The notes below the pieces were generated by a model. That model ran no database searches and was not told where the DNA came from. It was given only the letters and a program-made list of their open reading frames with translations. Shown here in pieces: positions 45,179 through 45,929 of a DNA stretch of 45,929 nucleotides. This DNA comes from Micromonospora wenchangensis (GTDB taxonomy: Bacteria; Actinomycetota; Actinomycetes; Mycobacteriales; Micromonosporaceae). Location: assembly GCF_002210435.1 (NCBI RefSeq), contig NZ_MZMV01000054.1:1-45929 (forward strand), written 5' to 3'. A program made the position numbers and the translations under genes. Each line of letters starts with the position of its first letter. Within the stretch, counting starts at the first letter, position 1.

Positions 45179-45929
45179 TCAGTAGCGTTCGCCGCTGCGG
45201 CCGGGCGGCGGGCCGTACTGGCCGCCGCGCCGGTCGTCCTGGCCGTCCCGGCGTGGGCCGGAGCGGGGCTCGCGGGGGCCGGCCTCCCGGCGCGGCGGCT
45301 CCGCCCGCCCACCGCCGTAGACACCGCCACGACCACCCGGGGACGCGCCACCACGGCCACCGGCCGGGGCACCACCACGCCCACCGGCCGGCTCGGCACC
45401 ACGGCCACCAGCCGGAGCGCCACCACGGCCACCGGCGGGCGGACCGCCACGGCCAGCCGGGGGCGGACCACCCCGGCCATCGGCCGGCGCACCACCGCGA
45501 CCACCGGCCGGGACACCACCGCGGCCGTCCGGCGGCGTGCCACCACGGCCGGGCGGCGTGCCGCGGCCGGCCGCCGGGGCACCGCCCCGGGCCCCCGGAG
45601 GAACACCACGGCCGCCGGCGGGAGCACCGCCGCGACCACCTGCCGGGACACCCCCGCGACCACCGGCGGGAGCACCGCCACGCGGGTCCACGGCGGGCGG
45701 GCCACCGGCTGGTGCACCGCCGCGCGGACCCGCGCCCTTGCCCGCCGGACCGCCCGCCGGGGCGGCACCGTAGACCCCACCACCGGCGGGACGACCACCG
45801 CCGTACACACCGCCACCCGCCGGGCGACCGCCGGAGGGCGGAGGACCACCGCCCGGCCGACCGGCGGGAGCGGCAGCGGCCCCGGCCGGGGGCCGGCCAC
45901 CGCCGTAGACCGCGCCGCCGGCCGGCCGG
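45179..45929 (-). CDS. Gly/Pro/Arg-rich repeat protein, 5' end beyond the window (partial)
   Basis: The reading frame stays open to the right edge (in frame from 45928), so only the C-terminal 249 or so residues are seen. They are almost entirely Gly, Ala, Pro and Arg: repeats of GGRGGAPA or GGRGGVPA (about 15 units), preceded by VYGGGRPAGGGVYG-type units. The last 50 residues are charged (REAGPREPRSGPRRDGQDDRRGGQYGPPPGRSGERY). No membrane helix or enzyme motif is seen in this part. Repeats resemble eukaryotic RGG/RG boxes and are likely disordered. A start at the internal GTG at 45808 is possible but would cut the repeat pattern. What lies upstream, and thus the function, is unknown; it could be the tail of a larger membrane protein. 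Confidence 0.6.
   Translation of the reverse strand, partial: RPAGGAVYGGGRPPAGAAAAPAGRPGGGPPPSGGRPAGGGVYGGGRPAGGGVYGAAPAGGPAGKGAGPRGGAPAGGPPAVDPRGGAPAGGRGGVPAGGRGGAPAGGRGVPPGARGGAPAAGRGTPPGRGGTPPDGRGGVPAGGRGGAPADGRGGPPPAGRGGPPAGGRGGAPAGGRGAEPAGGRGGAPAGGRGGASPGGRGGVYGGGRAEPPRREAGPREPRSGPRRDGQDDRRGGQYGPPPGRSGERY

Noticed and set aside
45300..45800. Regular repeats that could be taken for a CRISPR array
   Set aside because: Units are codon-phased at about 24 bases without unique spacers, and translate into GGRGGAPA repeats; no cas genes nearby.

Overview
The window is a high-GC actinobacterial chromosome segment, most probably from Micromonospora or a close relative in the Micromonosporaceae. 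The reasons are the very GC-rich third codon positions, the many GTG starts, the Actinobacteria-restricted DUF families (DUF3159, DUF3710, DUF3093, DUF4193, DUF3039, DUF3099, DUF7455) and a gene order that, from memory, follows the Mycobacterium tuberculosis dxs1-to-lexA block. It is mostly a conserved housekeeping region with accessory insertions. I place 44 protein genes and see no tRNA, rRNA, IS element or CRISPR array.

Layout. 0-8.3 kb: dxs, anmK, a TRAM-domain RNA uracil methyltransferase overlapping a KimA-like K+ permease, then two divergent RCK (TrkA-type) proteins, which together look like a potassium module. 8.3-13.8 kb: a conserved cluster of DUF3159, an OB-fold protein, DUF3710, dut, DUF3093, an integral membrane protein, DUF4193 and a Cei-like envelope protein. 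13.9-17.3 kb: suhB, the principal sigma factor gene sigA (with a long Ala/Lys-rich N-terminal insert) and a DUF7455 zinc protein. 17.4-22.6 kb: an SF2 helicase, a TRIC-like channel, DUF3039, a psuG-psuK pseudouridine catabolism operon and DUF3099. 22.7-28.7 kb: a BrnT-like toxin with a ribbon-helix-helix antitoxin, an LtrA membrane protein, an HhH DNA glycosylase, a secreted subtilase, and an NPPF-type methyltransferase coupled to dtd. 28.8-36.4 kb: a Spo0M-like protein, sigB, a PatA-like protein acetyltransferase fused to a degenerate acyl-CoA synthetase, acuC deacetylase, a sulfurtransferase and ideR. 36.4-40.0 kb: a lipoprotein, DUF5522, a membrane-anchored alpha/beta hydrolase and DUF2332. 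40.2-45.9 kb: nrdJ and its repressor nrdR, lexA behind a recognisable SOS box, and the 3' part of a gene for a Gly/Pro/Arg repeat protein that runs off the right edge.

How the genes work together. Three regulatory themes recur: transcription (sigA, sigB, ideR, lexA, nrdR), DNA precursor supply and repair (dut, nrdJ, nrdR, lexA, HhH glycosylase), and reversible lysine acetylation (PatA/AcuC). The items I find most worth following are the acuC-patA operon, whose synthetase half has lost its phosphohistidine loop; the leaderless BrnT-like toxin-antitoxin pair; the two copies of a 60-bp palindrome placed between convergent genes; the KimA plus two-RCK potassium locus; and the RGG-like repeat protein next to lexA. 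I did not find a large unknown defence or biosynthetic system.
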